The position numbers were made by a program, and so were the translations under genes. 8,613 nt of DNA, from assembly GCA_020061545.1 (NCBI GenBank), contig JAGUYA010000057.1:1-8613 (forward strand), given 5' to 3'. Under the pieces are notes generated by a model, which saw nothing but the letters and a program-made list of their open reading frames with translations, ran no database searches and was not told the origin of the DNA. Of this stretch, positions 1 through 5,934 are shown piece by piece; positions within the stretch are counted from its first letter, which is position 1; every line of letters begins with the position of its first letter. Source of the DNA: Candidatus Omnitrophota bacterium (GTDB lineage: Bacteria > Omnitrophota > Gorgyraeia > Gygaellales > Profunditerraquicolaceae).

Positions 1-3
1 GAA

Positions 4-1188
4 TTATTCTAGGTAGGTATAGATTTTGCCTTTGTAGTTACGCAGGACATACTTTCCTTTGGCCTGGGAAAGGACATAGTTTGGACCAACCGGGATCTTG
101 CCTCCGCCTCCCGGACCATCGATAACATAGGTAGGTACGGCATAACCTGAGGTGTGGCCTCTGAGTTTTTCAATGATATTTATCCCTACCGCAACAGGGG
201 TGCGGAAATGCTGAGTTCCTCTTACAGGGTCACATTGATAGATATAATAAGGCCTTACCCTTATTTGTAAAAGTTCATGCATTAGTCGCTTCATGATATA
301 TGGTCGGTCATTTATACCTTTTAAAAGCACACTCTGGCTACCCAAAGGCATTCCGCTATCTGCCAACATATCACAGGCAATCTTACAACGTTTGGTAATC
401 TCCTTAGGGTGATTAAAATGTATGCTCATCCATATGGGTGCATATTTTTTTAACATATTCACTAATTTTTCCGTAATGCGATGCGGTAGGGTTACCGGAA
501 CGCGGGTGCCTATCCTTAAAAATTCTACATGTGAGATAGCGCGAATCTTTTGGATTAAAATCTCAATCTCTTCATCCTCTAAGATAAAAGGGTCGCCGCC
601 TGATATAAGCACATCCCTTATCTTCCTATTGGATTTGATATATTCAATAGCTGCATCAAACCTGGTGGGAGAATTGCTTTCTATTTGTTCGCCCACCAAT
701 CTACGTCTTGTGCAGTGCCGGCAGTACATGGCACAGGATTCAGTAGCTAATAATAAAATTCTATCCGGATACCGATGTACCAGATGCGGTGCAGGCGAAT
801 CCCTATCCTCAGCACAGGGATCGACCATTTCATGTGGGCTTATAAGGGATTCAAAAACTACAGGGACAGCTTGACGCCTCAGAGGACAATTGGGGTCTTC
901 GGGATCAATTAAAGTTGCCCAGTAAGGCGTAATCGCCATGGATAATCTTCCACTTGCCTTCTTTATGCCTTCTTCTTCCTCAGGAGTTAACTTTATCACC
1001 TGCGCAAGTTCCTCTTTGGTGCGGATTCTACGATTCAATTGCCAGTGCCAATCTTCCCAGTCTAATGGGTTTACATCTTTATACAAACTTATCTGTTGAT
1101 AATCCTGAGAGCTTCTAGAAAGGCGAGTTTGGGTTACGGTTTCTGAAAGTAGTTTTTGGTCCTCTACTGCCACTGCATGATTATTCAT
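4..1188 (-). CDS. kamA: KamA-family radical SAM lysine 2,3-aminomutase
   Basis: This is probably lysine 2,3-aminomutase, which moves the alpha-amino group of L-lysine to C3 using S-adenosylmethionine, a 4Fe-4S cluster and PLP. Numbered from the chosen ATG (394 aa), the cluster motif CAMYCRHC has cysteines 152, 156 and 159, followed by GGDP near 197. The C-terminal block HTSGYAVP then PGGGGKIP carries the PLP lysine (about K364). The two aspartates that hold the lysine side-chain amine in characterised enzymes are present, in YQCD (D320) and VID (D357); glutamate mutases differ there. An ATG at 1215 would add nine residues, but AAGGATGG sits about 6 nt before the ATG at 1188, so I prefer 1188. 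It overlaps the upstream ligase gene by 8 bp, which indicates coupling. It is the last visible gene of the operon; its TAA lies 3 nt from the window edge. The family call is very secure and the substrate fairly secure. Confidence 0.93.
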   Translation of the reverse strand: MNNHAVAVEDQKLLSETVTQTRLSRSSQDYQQISLYKDVNPLDWEDWHWQLNRRIRTKEELAQVIKLTPEEEEGIKKASGRLSMAITPYWATLIDPEDPNCPLRRQAVPVVFESLISPHEMVDPCAEDRDSPAPHLVHRYPDRILLLATESCAMYCRHCTRRRLVGEQIESNSPTRFDAAIEYIKSNRKIRDVLISGGDPFILEDEEIEILIQKIRAISHVEFLRIGTRVPVTLPHRITEKLVNMLKKYAPIWMSIHFNHPKEITKRCKIACDMLADSGMPLGSQSVLLKGINDRPYIMKRLMHELLQIRVRPYYIYQCDPVRGTQHFRTPVAVGINIIEKLRGHTSGYAVPTYVIDGPGGGGKIPVGPNYVLSQAKGKYVLRNYKGKIYTYLE

Positions 1189-2188
1189 TTTGAACCATCC
1201 TTCGCTCAGAGGCATTCATTAATATCGCCTCAATAATATCCTCATATTTCATGCCTGCAGCATAAGCCATAATAGGAAAATTTGATTCTGTAGGGTTAAG
1301 ACCGGGAAGAGGATTTATCTCCAATACATAAGGAATGTTATCTTTACTTAAACGTATATCGGTACGTGAAATATCGCAACAGCCTACTGCTTGATGAGTT
1401 TTCAAGGCTACCTGCTTTACCAATTCTTCTGTATCTTTATCTAATCGTGCTGGGCAGTAGAATGTCGGTACAAGTCCGAATTCCGTATTACCCTGATACT
1501 CCTTCATCCGCCAGGAATAAAAATATTCACCGCTTTTTTCACAGGTTGAGAAATCTATCTCTAAAATAGGCAATATTGTGATTCTGCCGTTCTCTAAAAT
1601 TCCCACTGTCAACTCTTTGCCGTCGATAAATTCCTCAACCAGCACTTCCTGTTTGTATAATTCCCGTATCTCTTTAATTTTTGTAAAAAGGGAGTCTTTA
1701 GTGTGGACAACGTTAGATACATTTATCCCTTTGGCCGAACCTTCGCGGTTAGGCTTTACTATAAGGGGAAACTTTAAGCTAGAATCCAGTTCTCCATTGT
1801 CTTTGACAAAAACCTGAAAACGCGGGGTGGGTATATTTTCTGCCTTTAATATTTTTTTGGTGAGCGCCTTATTCAAGGCCAAGGCTAAAGAAAAGGTATT
1901 TGAGCCAGTGTAAGGAATATCCAAATAATCTAATATTGCGGGTATTTCTGACTCGCGGAATTTGCCGCATTTACCTTCTGCGATATTAAAAACCATATCC
2001 ACGCGATTTTTCCTAAAATAGGAAAAAAGATTCGGTTGTTCGACATCCACGAGATCAACGCTGTGACCTTTTATCTTGAGTGCAGAAGAAATAGCATTTA
2101 TGGTATCCTGGGAATCAAACTCGGAAGAATAATCCGCAGGTTTTGTTTCGTCTTTTTTCTTGAGATTATAGGCGAGAGCGATCTTCAC
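1181..2188 (-). CDS. D-Ala-D-Ala ligase-like ATP-grasp ligase (second copy)
   Basis: This 335-aa ATP-grasp enzyme probably joins two amino acids or peptides through an acyl phosphate. In order it shows an N-terminal FNIAEG motif (67-72), the ATP loop PLIVKPNREGSAKG (141-154, K145), EEFIDGKELTVG (185-196), D277 in SRTDIRL, and metal ligands E290 and N292 in VLEINPLPGLNPTES. The usual N-terminal GGxSxE signature of cell-wall Ddl enzymes is absent, so it belongs to the divergent Ddl-like group and its substrate need not be D-alanine. The start is GTG at 2188, with AAGGAGAAGG just upstream. Both the Shine-Dalgarno and the G of GTG come from an inserted 101-bp element; the sequence after it implies an original ATG. 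The gene overlaps kamA by 8 bp and follows a paralogous ligase. A link to beta-lysine is inferred from that neighbour only. Confidence 0.9.
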   Translation of the reverse strand: MKIALAYNLKKKDETKPADYSSEFDSQDTINAISSALKIKGHSVDLVDVEQPNLFSYFRKNRVDMVFNIAEGKCGKFRESEIPAILDYLDIPYTGSNTFSLALALNKALTKKILKAENIPTPRFQVFVKDNGELDSSLKFPLIVKPNREGSAKGINVSNVVHTKDSLFTKIKEIRELYKQEVLVEEFIDGKELTVGILENGRITILPILEIDFSTCEKSGEYFYSWRMKEYQGNTEFGLVPTFYCPARLDKDTEELVKQVALKTHQAVGCCDISRTDIRLSKDNIPYVLEINPLPGLNPTESNFPIMAYAAGMKYEDIIEAILMNASERRMVQNE

Positions 2189-2288
2189 CCCGCACCTTCT
2201 CCTTTATTCAAACTTACTCAGTATATATTTTCTTCTGCCCCGTCCTCCTTTTAAATTAAGATACATTGAATATAAAGAAGGTGCGGGG
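2188..2288. mobile_element. 101-bp miniature inverted-repeat element between the ligase genes
   Basis: The element has perfect 13-bp terminal inverted repeats, CCCCGCACCTTCT at 2188-2200 and its complement at 2276-2288. The similarity continues imperfectly to about 23 bp on each side, through a TTCAA. The direct repeat TTCA flanks it at 2184-2187 and 2289-2292, as expected of a target duplication. Removing the element and one TTCA joins the upstream gene's TAG directly to ATGAAGATC, giving the downstream ligase a normal ATG start. Net gain is 105 bp. The minus strand of the element supplies two Shine-Dalgarno-like sites (AAGGAGG near 2249 and AAGGAG near 2203). There is no room for a transposase, so it would be moved in trans. 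Its ends match those of the 26-bp palindrome at 5220-5245 at 9 of 10 positions. Confidence 0.75.
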
Positions 2289-2293
2289 TTCAT
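2204..2293 (-). CDS. 29-codon mini-ORF created by the inserted element
   Basis: The ATG at 2293 is the presumed former start codon of the downstream ligase, left in place by the insertion and directly following the upstream gene's TAG. Read from there, the frame crosses the element for 29 codons and stops at TAA 2206-2204. The product would begin MNPAPSLYSM and end ILSKFE, with a basic middle (GGRGRR). The stop codon is embedded in the Shine-Dalgarno of the next gene, so ribosomes could reinitiate at the GTG at 2188. I do not think the peptide has a function of its own; a role as a translational relay is inferred from spacing alone. Confidence 0.35.
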   Translation of the reverse strand: MNPAPSLYSMYLNLKGGRGRRKYILSKFE

Positions 2294-3283
2294 CTAATTT
2301 AAGTTATGCCTCTTAAGCGCGCTATCTAATATTCTACCGATCATTCCTGCATAAGAAATGCCGATTTCTTTTGCTACCACCATAAACACATCCCCTGTAG
2401 ATAAAGAAGGTAGAGGGTTTATCTCCAATACGTAGGGTTTGCCTTCCTTATCCACTCTGAAATCAACCCTGCCGAAATCGCGACACTCTACAGCATTGTA
2501 TGTCTTCAAGGCAAGGGCGGATATTTCCTTGGCTAAATCTTTCTTTATGCGTGCCGGACATATATACTTTAATCTATTTGAGCGAATACGGGCAAAGGTA
2601 TAAAATTTATCGTTAAGTTTTAACCTACCATCTATCTTTATTTGTACAATAGGCAAAACTTGCGGCGGGTCATTACCGATTATGGCTACAGTAAATTCCT
2701 GGCCAGAGATAAACTCTTCAATCAAAGCGGGTTGTTTATAAGTATTAATGATGTATTCCACCTGTTTCTGTAAATCTTGCATATTTTCTACTCGCGAATC
2801 ATCGGTTAAGCCTTTAGATGAACCTTCAAAGCGTGGCTTGACAATAAGAGGGAATTTAAAATGGTTAGTATTTATAAGATTCTCTGGCGTCCTTACTTCA
2901 AAGAACTTTGGCGTAGGAATTCCTTCGGCGATAAAAATCTTCTTTGCCATAATTTTATCCAAGGTAACGCTCAAGGTTAAAGCATCTGCGCCCACAAAAG
3001 GGATACCTGCCATTTCTAGTAATATCGGTACCTGCGACTCTCTATTTCTGCCAAAAAGGCCCTCAGAGATATTAAAAACAATATCTACATCAAGATTATC
3101 TATTTTTTCAAGGAGGCTTAAGACATTACCGATCTTTTTTACCTTAAAACCACAGGTTTCAATGGCAGAGGCAATAACGCCTATGGTTGAGGGATGGTCA
3201 AATTCGGCGTTGGCATCAGGAGGGTCATCCTTTTTAAACTCATAATCTGTCTTTAAATCGAAGGTTAAACCGACTGTTTTCAT
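2294..3283 (-). CDS. D-Ala-D-Ala ligase-like ATP-grasp ligase (first copy)
   Basis: This 329-aa paralogue of the next gene is the first gene of the operon. It shows FNISEG (70-75), the ATP loop PLIVKPRFEGSSKG (145-158, K149), EEFISGQEFTVA (189-200), GRVDFRV with D274, and metal ligands E287 and N289 in VLEINPLPSLSTGD. After LP the loop reads SLSTGDVF, shorter than in its partner and lacking the serine-containing acceptor segment of classical Ddl enzymes, so the two copies probably bind different acceptors. The canonical GGxSxE is absent. The ATG at 3283 is fixed by an in-frame TAG immediately before it. No Shine-Dalgarno lies in the usual place, because terminator U-tract sequence occupies it. 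Translation may depend on a short upstream ORF that overlaps as ATGA. The ligase fold is secure; the substrate is unknown. Confidence 0.9.
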   Translation of the reverse strand: MKTVGLTFDLKTDYEFKKDDPPDANAEFDHPSTIGVIASAIETCGFKVKKIGNVLSLLEKIDNLDVDIVFNISEGLFGRNRESQVPILLEMAGIPFVGADALTLSVTLDKIMAKKIFIAEGIPTPKFFEVRTPENLINTNHFKFPLIVKPRFEGSSKGLTDDSRVENMQDLQKQVEYIINTYKQPALIEEFISGQEFTVAIIGNDPPQVLPIVQIKIDGRLKLNDKFYTFARIRSNRLKYICPARIKKDLAKEISALALKTYNAVECRDFGRVDFRVDKEGKPYVLEINPLPSLSTGDVFMVVAKEIGISYAGMIGRILDSALKRHNLN

Positions 3284-3345
3284 CTAAATATAAAAAAGGG
3301 CTCTTTTGCTTCTAGAGCCCTCAAATTGCTACCTGGTTTTCTCAA
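3280..3345 (-). CDS. Possible 21-codon leader ORF across the attenuator
   Basis: A frame opening with TTG at 3345 (or ATT at 3351) runs through the terminator stem and ends at a TGA that overlaps the ligase ATG as ATGA. From TTG the peptide would be 21 residues, starting MRKPGSNLRA and ending EPFFIFR. A strong Shine-Dalgarno, AGGGAGG at 3366-3360, lies 8 nt before the ATT and 14 nt before the TTG; neither is an ideal start, and this is the main doubt. If translated, ribosomes would disrupt the terminator and deliver translation to the ligase, which has no site of its own. Confidence 0.35.
   Translation of the reverse strand: MRKPGSNLRALEAKEPFFIFR
3292..3321 (-). terminator. Intrinsic terminator / attenuator before the ligase operon
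   Basis: On the minus strand an 8-bp perfect stem (AGGGCTCT with AGAGCCCT) closes a 9-nt loop and runs into six T residues. It lies between the operon promoter and the first ligase ATG, whose first base is 8 nt past the U-tract. It cannot simply end the upstream glycosyltransferase transcript without also acting on the ligase operon if the promoter near 3408-3436 is used, so attenuation is the natural reading. A weaker hairpin of AAATTG with CAATTT lies just upstream and could be part of a switch. Confidence 0.7.
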
Positions 3346-3389
3346 TTTAATTTATTTAACCTCCCTAAGCCTTAAAAAATCTATCCAAA

Positions 3390-3422
3390 ATGTTGTATCT
3401 ATATTATTTTTTAACACAACAT
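3390..3422. promoter_or_regulatory. Operator-like inverted repeat over the -10 region
   Basis: ATGTTGT at 3390-3396 and ACAACAT at 3416-3422 form a perfect 7-bp inverted repeat with 19 bp between the arms. It covers the proposed -10 and start point of the ligase operon, a typical place for a repressor. No regulator gene is in the window to pair with it, and the tract is AT-rich. Confidence 0.3.
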
Positions 3423-3436
3423 CTTGTTTTTGTCAA
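3408..3436 (-). promoter_or_regulatory. Putative sigma-70-type promoter of the ligase-kamA operon
   Basis: A perfect TTGACA -35 box (minus strand, 3436-3431) is followed after 17 nt by TAAAAA at 3413-3408, preceded by TGT as an extended -10 element. TAATAT slightly further on is the better hexamer but sits 24 nt from the -35. Transcription would start near 3400, giving a leader of about 115 nt that contains the terminator. Confidence 0.5.
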
Positions 3437-3592
3437 GTATTTTTTGTTTTTTAATAAATCTACTCAGTTTTAATTTCTCGACGAGAAAAGAGAAGAAATT
3501 TACTATATTAGAGGGAGTAAAAATTAGGTAAGGTTAATTAACTCTATAGATAGAGCTACGTGACGAAGTTTGACGCTTTTATAAGTATGTAT
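3437..3592. other. Gene-free stretch with small palindromes
   Basis: This is the upstream part of the 309-bp gap between the glycosyltransferase and the ligase operon. It holds the inverted repeat TTTCTCG/CGAGAAA (3475-3489), the palindrome GTTAATTAAC (3533-3542) and CTCTATAGATAGAG (3542-3555). None is followed by a convincing T-run on the minus strand, so I see no clear terminator for the glycosyltransferase. I see no ORF or known RNA here. Confidence 0.4.
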
Positions 3593-4558
3593 TTAAAACA
3601 TAAATAGTGTTCTTTTTTTAATTAATTTTCTTTTTTCAAAAGCCGACTTTAAAATTTTTAGATTTAAAATAAATTTTTTTATCAGACCCAGTCTAAAAAT
3701 TAAAATATAACCCCAAACCAAAAGATCGTAAGATAAAATAAATGGTAGATGTAATAAAAAACCTAAATAAGATTCATTTTTAATAAGCGTAAGATAGCGG
3801 TTCTTTGCCAGATTAAAATGCAGATCATTACTTAAGTATCTTCGCGCAAAAGGTTTGTTTACTCCACAACCCAATCTAACTGTAGCTCCCCGAACATGGT
3901 AAGCAATTGCGCGGGGTACATAATAGGCTTTCCAGCCAAGGTTCTTGGCCCTCCAGGCAACATCAAGGTCTTCATAGAATATATGATAATCAGCATCAAA
4001 ATAAGCCGAATCTATTTTGATATCTTCGAGCATCTTGCGACGATAAAAGGCTACCGCCCCATTTACTCCGAATATATATTCTTCTTTCTCATATTGCCCT
4101 TTGTCCTTAATGCCATAACCCCTTTCTTTAGCCGTGCACCAATGGCTTAAGAATAATCCTGTGCTATCTATAGTCTTGCCATCGCTACGCAAAATCTTAC
4201 CGGTCACCATACCAATTCTTTCATCAATACTAAATGCTTTTAATGCCTCTTCAATAAATTTTTTATCTAAAATTACATCGTCATTAAGACAGAGGAGGAA
4301 ATCTCCTTTACTTGCCCCTATCCCTAAATTCAACGCCGCGCAATAGAATAAATTCTTTGAACTCGAGAATAATCTAATTTCTGAATAACGACTACCGATT
4401 TCCTGGCTAAAATTCGGATTAACTGAATTATCAATCACAATAATCTCAAAAGCAGCATAAGTCTGTTTTTTTAAAGAATCAAGGCATAATTTAAGATAAT
4501 CCTTTATGCCGCGGGTAACAACAATAATACTGACTATTTTATTTGACGTCTCTTTCAT
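3593..4558 (-). CDS. GT2-family glycosyltransferase (rhamnosyltransferase-like)
   Basis: This 321-aa enzyme of glycosyltransferase family 2 would transfer a sugar from a nucleotide donor to a growing lipid-linked surface glycan on the cytoplasmic face of the membrane. The N-terminal GT-A fold shows SIIVVTRG (10-17), VIDNS (41-45) and the metal-binding region LNDDV (91-95). The acceptor-side motif IFYEDLDVAWRAKNLGWK (193-210) follows, with the E196/D197 pair where the catalytic base is expected, then H221. The layout resembles WbbL-type rhamnosyltransferases, although the donor cannot be read from sequence. Residues of about 265-290 are hydrophobic, and the tail is very basic, so it is probably membrane-attached. 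It diverges from the O-antigen ligase-type gene 22 bp away. The ATG at 4558 has no Shine-Dalgarno, and a TATAAT box 12 nt upstream suggests a nearly leaderless mRNA. Confidence 0.9.
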   Translation of the reverse strand: MKETSNKIVSIIVVTRGIKDYLKLCLDSLKKQTYAAFEIIVIDNSVNPNFSQEIGSRYSEIRLFSSSKNLFYCAALNLGIGASKGDFLLCLNDDVILDKKFIEEALKAFSIDERIGMVTGKILRSDGKTIDSTGLFLSHWCTAKERGYGIKDKGQYEKEEYIFGVNGAVAFYRRKMLEDIKIDSAYFDADYHIFYEDLDVAWRAKNLGWKAYYVPRAIAYHVRGATVRLGCGVNKPFARRYLSNDLHFNLAKNRYLTLIKNESYLGFLLHLPFILSYDLLVWGYILIFRLGLIKKFILNLKILKSAFEKRKLIKKRTLFMF

Positions 4559-4571
4559 TTTAGAATAGAAT
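4543..4571 (+). promoter_or_regulatory. Putative promoter of the O-antigen ligase-type gene
   Basis: TTGACG at 4543-4548 is followed after exactly 17 nt by TAGAAT at 4566-4571, one mismatch in each box. The start point would fall about 4578, 3 nt before the ATG at 4581, giving a leaderless mRNA. It overlaps the opposing promoter, so the two should compete for polymerase. Confidence 0.5.
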
Positions 4572-4599
4572 TATAGCATAATGTTGGGAGTGTTGCTAA
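4570..4599 (-). promoter_or_regulatory. Putative promoter of the glycosyltransferase gene
   Basis: On the minus strand TATAAT at 4575-4570, preceded by TGC (extended -10), lies 18 nt from TTAGCA at 4599-4594. The start point would fall near 4563, leaving only about 4 nt before the ATG at 4558. The -35 lies inside the divergent gene's first codons. Confidence 0.5.
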
Positions 4600-5723
4600 C
4601 CTTAATCTTTATCCGTCCCTTTATCTCCTCTTTAGCTTTTCCTTACTTAAATTCTTTATATTCTGCTTTGTTTCTTGTTTTTTTAATTACGCGGCTTATT
4701 TATAAAGGCATCTCAATAAAAAAAATCCCTGCGTTAAAATATCCTCTAATTCTATTCTCTTTGGCCTTAATAATTTCAGTGGTTTTCTCAACAGACAAAC
4801 TCAACAGCTTAAAAGAGCTCTATAAATATATAAGCGGCATTCTCTTACTCCTCATTGTTGCTTCTTTAACCTATAAGGATAAAATATACGTTATTCACAC
4901 TATTATTTTTGCAGGTCTTATTATCAGTCTATTAGCCATTTATCAATATTTCTTCGGCTTTCAACATATATTAAACTATATAACCAAGGAAAAAATTAGC
5001 GAACCTTTTGTCTTAGACTATGTAAGCCGAAAACGGGTATTTTTTCCATTTGTCACCCCTAATACCTTAGGGGGATACTTAGCAATGATAATACCACTTG
5101 CCTTAATCAATAAAAATAGAATCTGGTTTATTATACCTGTGTCCTTTGCCCTTTTACTTACCAAGTCTTTGGGTGCACTTTTAAGTATCTTCTTGGCGTT
5201 GGCTATATATTTTTATTTACCCCGCCCCTGCGCGCAGGAGCGGGGTTTACAAGGTAAGTTAGACAAAAGAAAGGTAATATTTCTGCTAGGATTATTAATA
5301 GCCATAGGTGTGGTCTTTATTACAAGAGCGGCTACTGGAAAACAACATCTACAGCCTATTTTTTCTACAGTGATGAGATTAAATTATTGGAAGGATACTT
5401 TAAGGATAATTAAGGCATCACCTTTGGCTGGGGTGGGCCTGGGAAATTTTAATCTTGAGCAGTCCCGCTATGCCCATAATTCCTATTTACAAATCTGGGC
5501 AGAGATGGGGATATTAGGGATAATTGCTTGGATGTGGATAATTTTTGAATCTCTCAGAACTGGATTTAAAAAATTGAAATTATCAGAGAATCAGAATTAT
5601 ACTCTCGCTGCATTGCTTTCTGCAAACTTCACTTTCCTTATTCATAACCTCATCGACTTTAGTTTCTTTCTTTCTGAGGTCTCATGGATTTGGTGGATAA
5701 TTTTGGGATTAATCATACATTAA
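4581..5723 (+). CDS. O-antigen ligase / polymerase-type membrane protein (Wzy_C)
   Basis: This polytopic inner-membrane protein of 380 aa resembles the WaaL/Wzy superfamily, which joins lipid-linked glycans to lipid A core or polymerises repeat units in the periplasm. Hydrophobic segments alternate through the protein. The diagnostic Wzy_C block is ASPLAGVGLGNF (279-290), then AHNSYLQIWAEMGILG (298-313), with H299 the conserved histidine. The C-terminus HNLIDFSFFLSEVSWIWWIILGL is typical of the family, so the protein looks complete though short. Ligase and polymerase cannot be told apart here. No Shine-Dalgarno precedes the ATG; see the leaderless promoter. Residues 214-223 (PRPCAQERGL) are encoded by an inserted palindrome in a loop between two hydrophobic segments, and removing those ten residues leaves the frame intact. 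Confidence 0.85.
   Translation: MLGVLLTLIFIRPFISSLAFPYLNSLYSALFLVFLITRLIYKGISIKKIPALKYPLILFSLALIISVVFSTDKLNSLKELYKYISGILLLLIVASLTYKDKIYVIHTIIFAGLIISLLAIYQYFFGFQHILNYITKEKISEPFVLDYVSRKRVFFPFVTPNTLGGYLAMIIPLALINKNRIWFIIPVSFALLLTKSLGALLSIFLALAIYFYLPRPCAQERGLQGKLDKRKVIFLLGLLIAIGVVFITRAATGKQHLQPIFSTVMRLNYWKDTLRIIKASPLAGVGLGNFNLEQSRYAHNSYLQIWAEMGILGIIAWMWIIFESLRTGFKKLKLSENQNYTLAALLSANFTFLIHNLIDFSFFLSEVSWIWWIILGLIIH
5220..5245. mobile_element. 26-bp palindromic element inserted in frame in the O-antigen ligase-type gene
   Basis: The sequence is two 13-nt arms, CCCCGCCCCTGCG and CGCAGGAGCGGGG, complementary except at one position. The direct repeat TTTA flanks it at 5216-5219 and 5246-5249 (TTTAC if the next base is counted). 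Element plus one repeat is 30 bp, ten codons, so the gene stays open. It is strikingly GC-rich against an AT-rich gene. The outer ten bases at each end match the 101-bp element at 2188-2288 at 9 of 10 positions, and both target duplications read TTYA. It would also form a strong hairpin in the mRNA. Confidence 0.7.
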
Positions 5724-5768
5724 TTATAAGTAAAGGAATAGAATTATTCAAAATATATCGCATAAAAT

Positions 5769-5797
5769 AATGGGTCCATTTCCTAGGGCTACCCATT
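5769..5797 (+). terminator. Weak hairpin after the O-antigen ligase-type gene
   Basis: AATGGGT at 5769-5775 pairs with ACCCATT at 5791-5797, followed by TT and AG only. The stem could end the upstream transcript, but the T-run is poor and the loop is 15 nt, so this is tentative. Confidence 0.3.
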
Positions 5798-5934
5798 TTA
5801 GCCTATTTCTTACAGAGAAATACAGTATCGCTTCATTTTTTTATATTCTAATTACTTCATCTCTATTGTTAGCTTACGCTTTTTCTCTAAATGATTTTTT
5901 TGAAAAAAATGGGATAAAAATTATGTTATCTTAA
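5770..5934 (+). CDS. Possible 54-aa membrane peptide
   Basis: An ATG at 5770 opens 54 codons ending at TAA 5932-5934. The peptide starts MGPFPRATHF and has one hydrophobic stretch, about residues 21-40 (ASFFYILITSSLLLAYAFSL), then a polar tail. There is no nearby Shine-Dalgarno; AAAGGAA is about 28 nt upstream, and the start overlaps a hairpin. It could be a small membrane protein, the remnant of a membrane gene cut by the neighbouring insertion, or chance in AT-rich DNA. I recognise no family. Confidence 0.2.
   Translation: MGPFPRATHFSLFLTEKYSIASFFYILITSSLLLAYAFSLNDFFEKNGIKIMLS

Noticed and set aside
422..874. 150-codon open frame on the plus strand opposite kamA
   Set aside because: It is a shadow of the conserved kamA coding sequence, with no ribosome site and no recognisable domain.
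1820..1828. CGCGGGGTG in the second ligase gene as a lone element end
   Set aside because: There is no complementary arm nearby; it simply encodes the TPR of the normal ligase sequence.
2748..3245. 165-codon open frame on the plus strand opposite the first ligase
   Set aside because: It mirrors conserved ATP-grasp codons and has no homology that I recognise.
3284..3440. T-box or lysine riboswitch in the ligase operon leader
   Set aside because: I found no TGGNACC-type antiterminator bulge, and the roughly 115-nt leader is too short for a lysine riboswitch.
3888..3916. CCCCG and CGGGG within the glycosyltransferase gene as a third palindromic element
   Set aside because: Only 5-6 bp match, no TTYA duplication flanks it, and the codons encode a normal, conserved-looking family segment (VPRAIAYHVRG).
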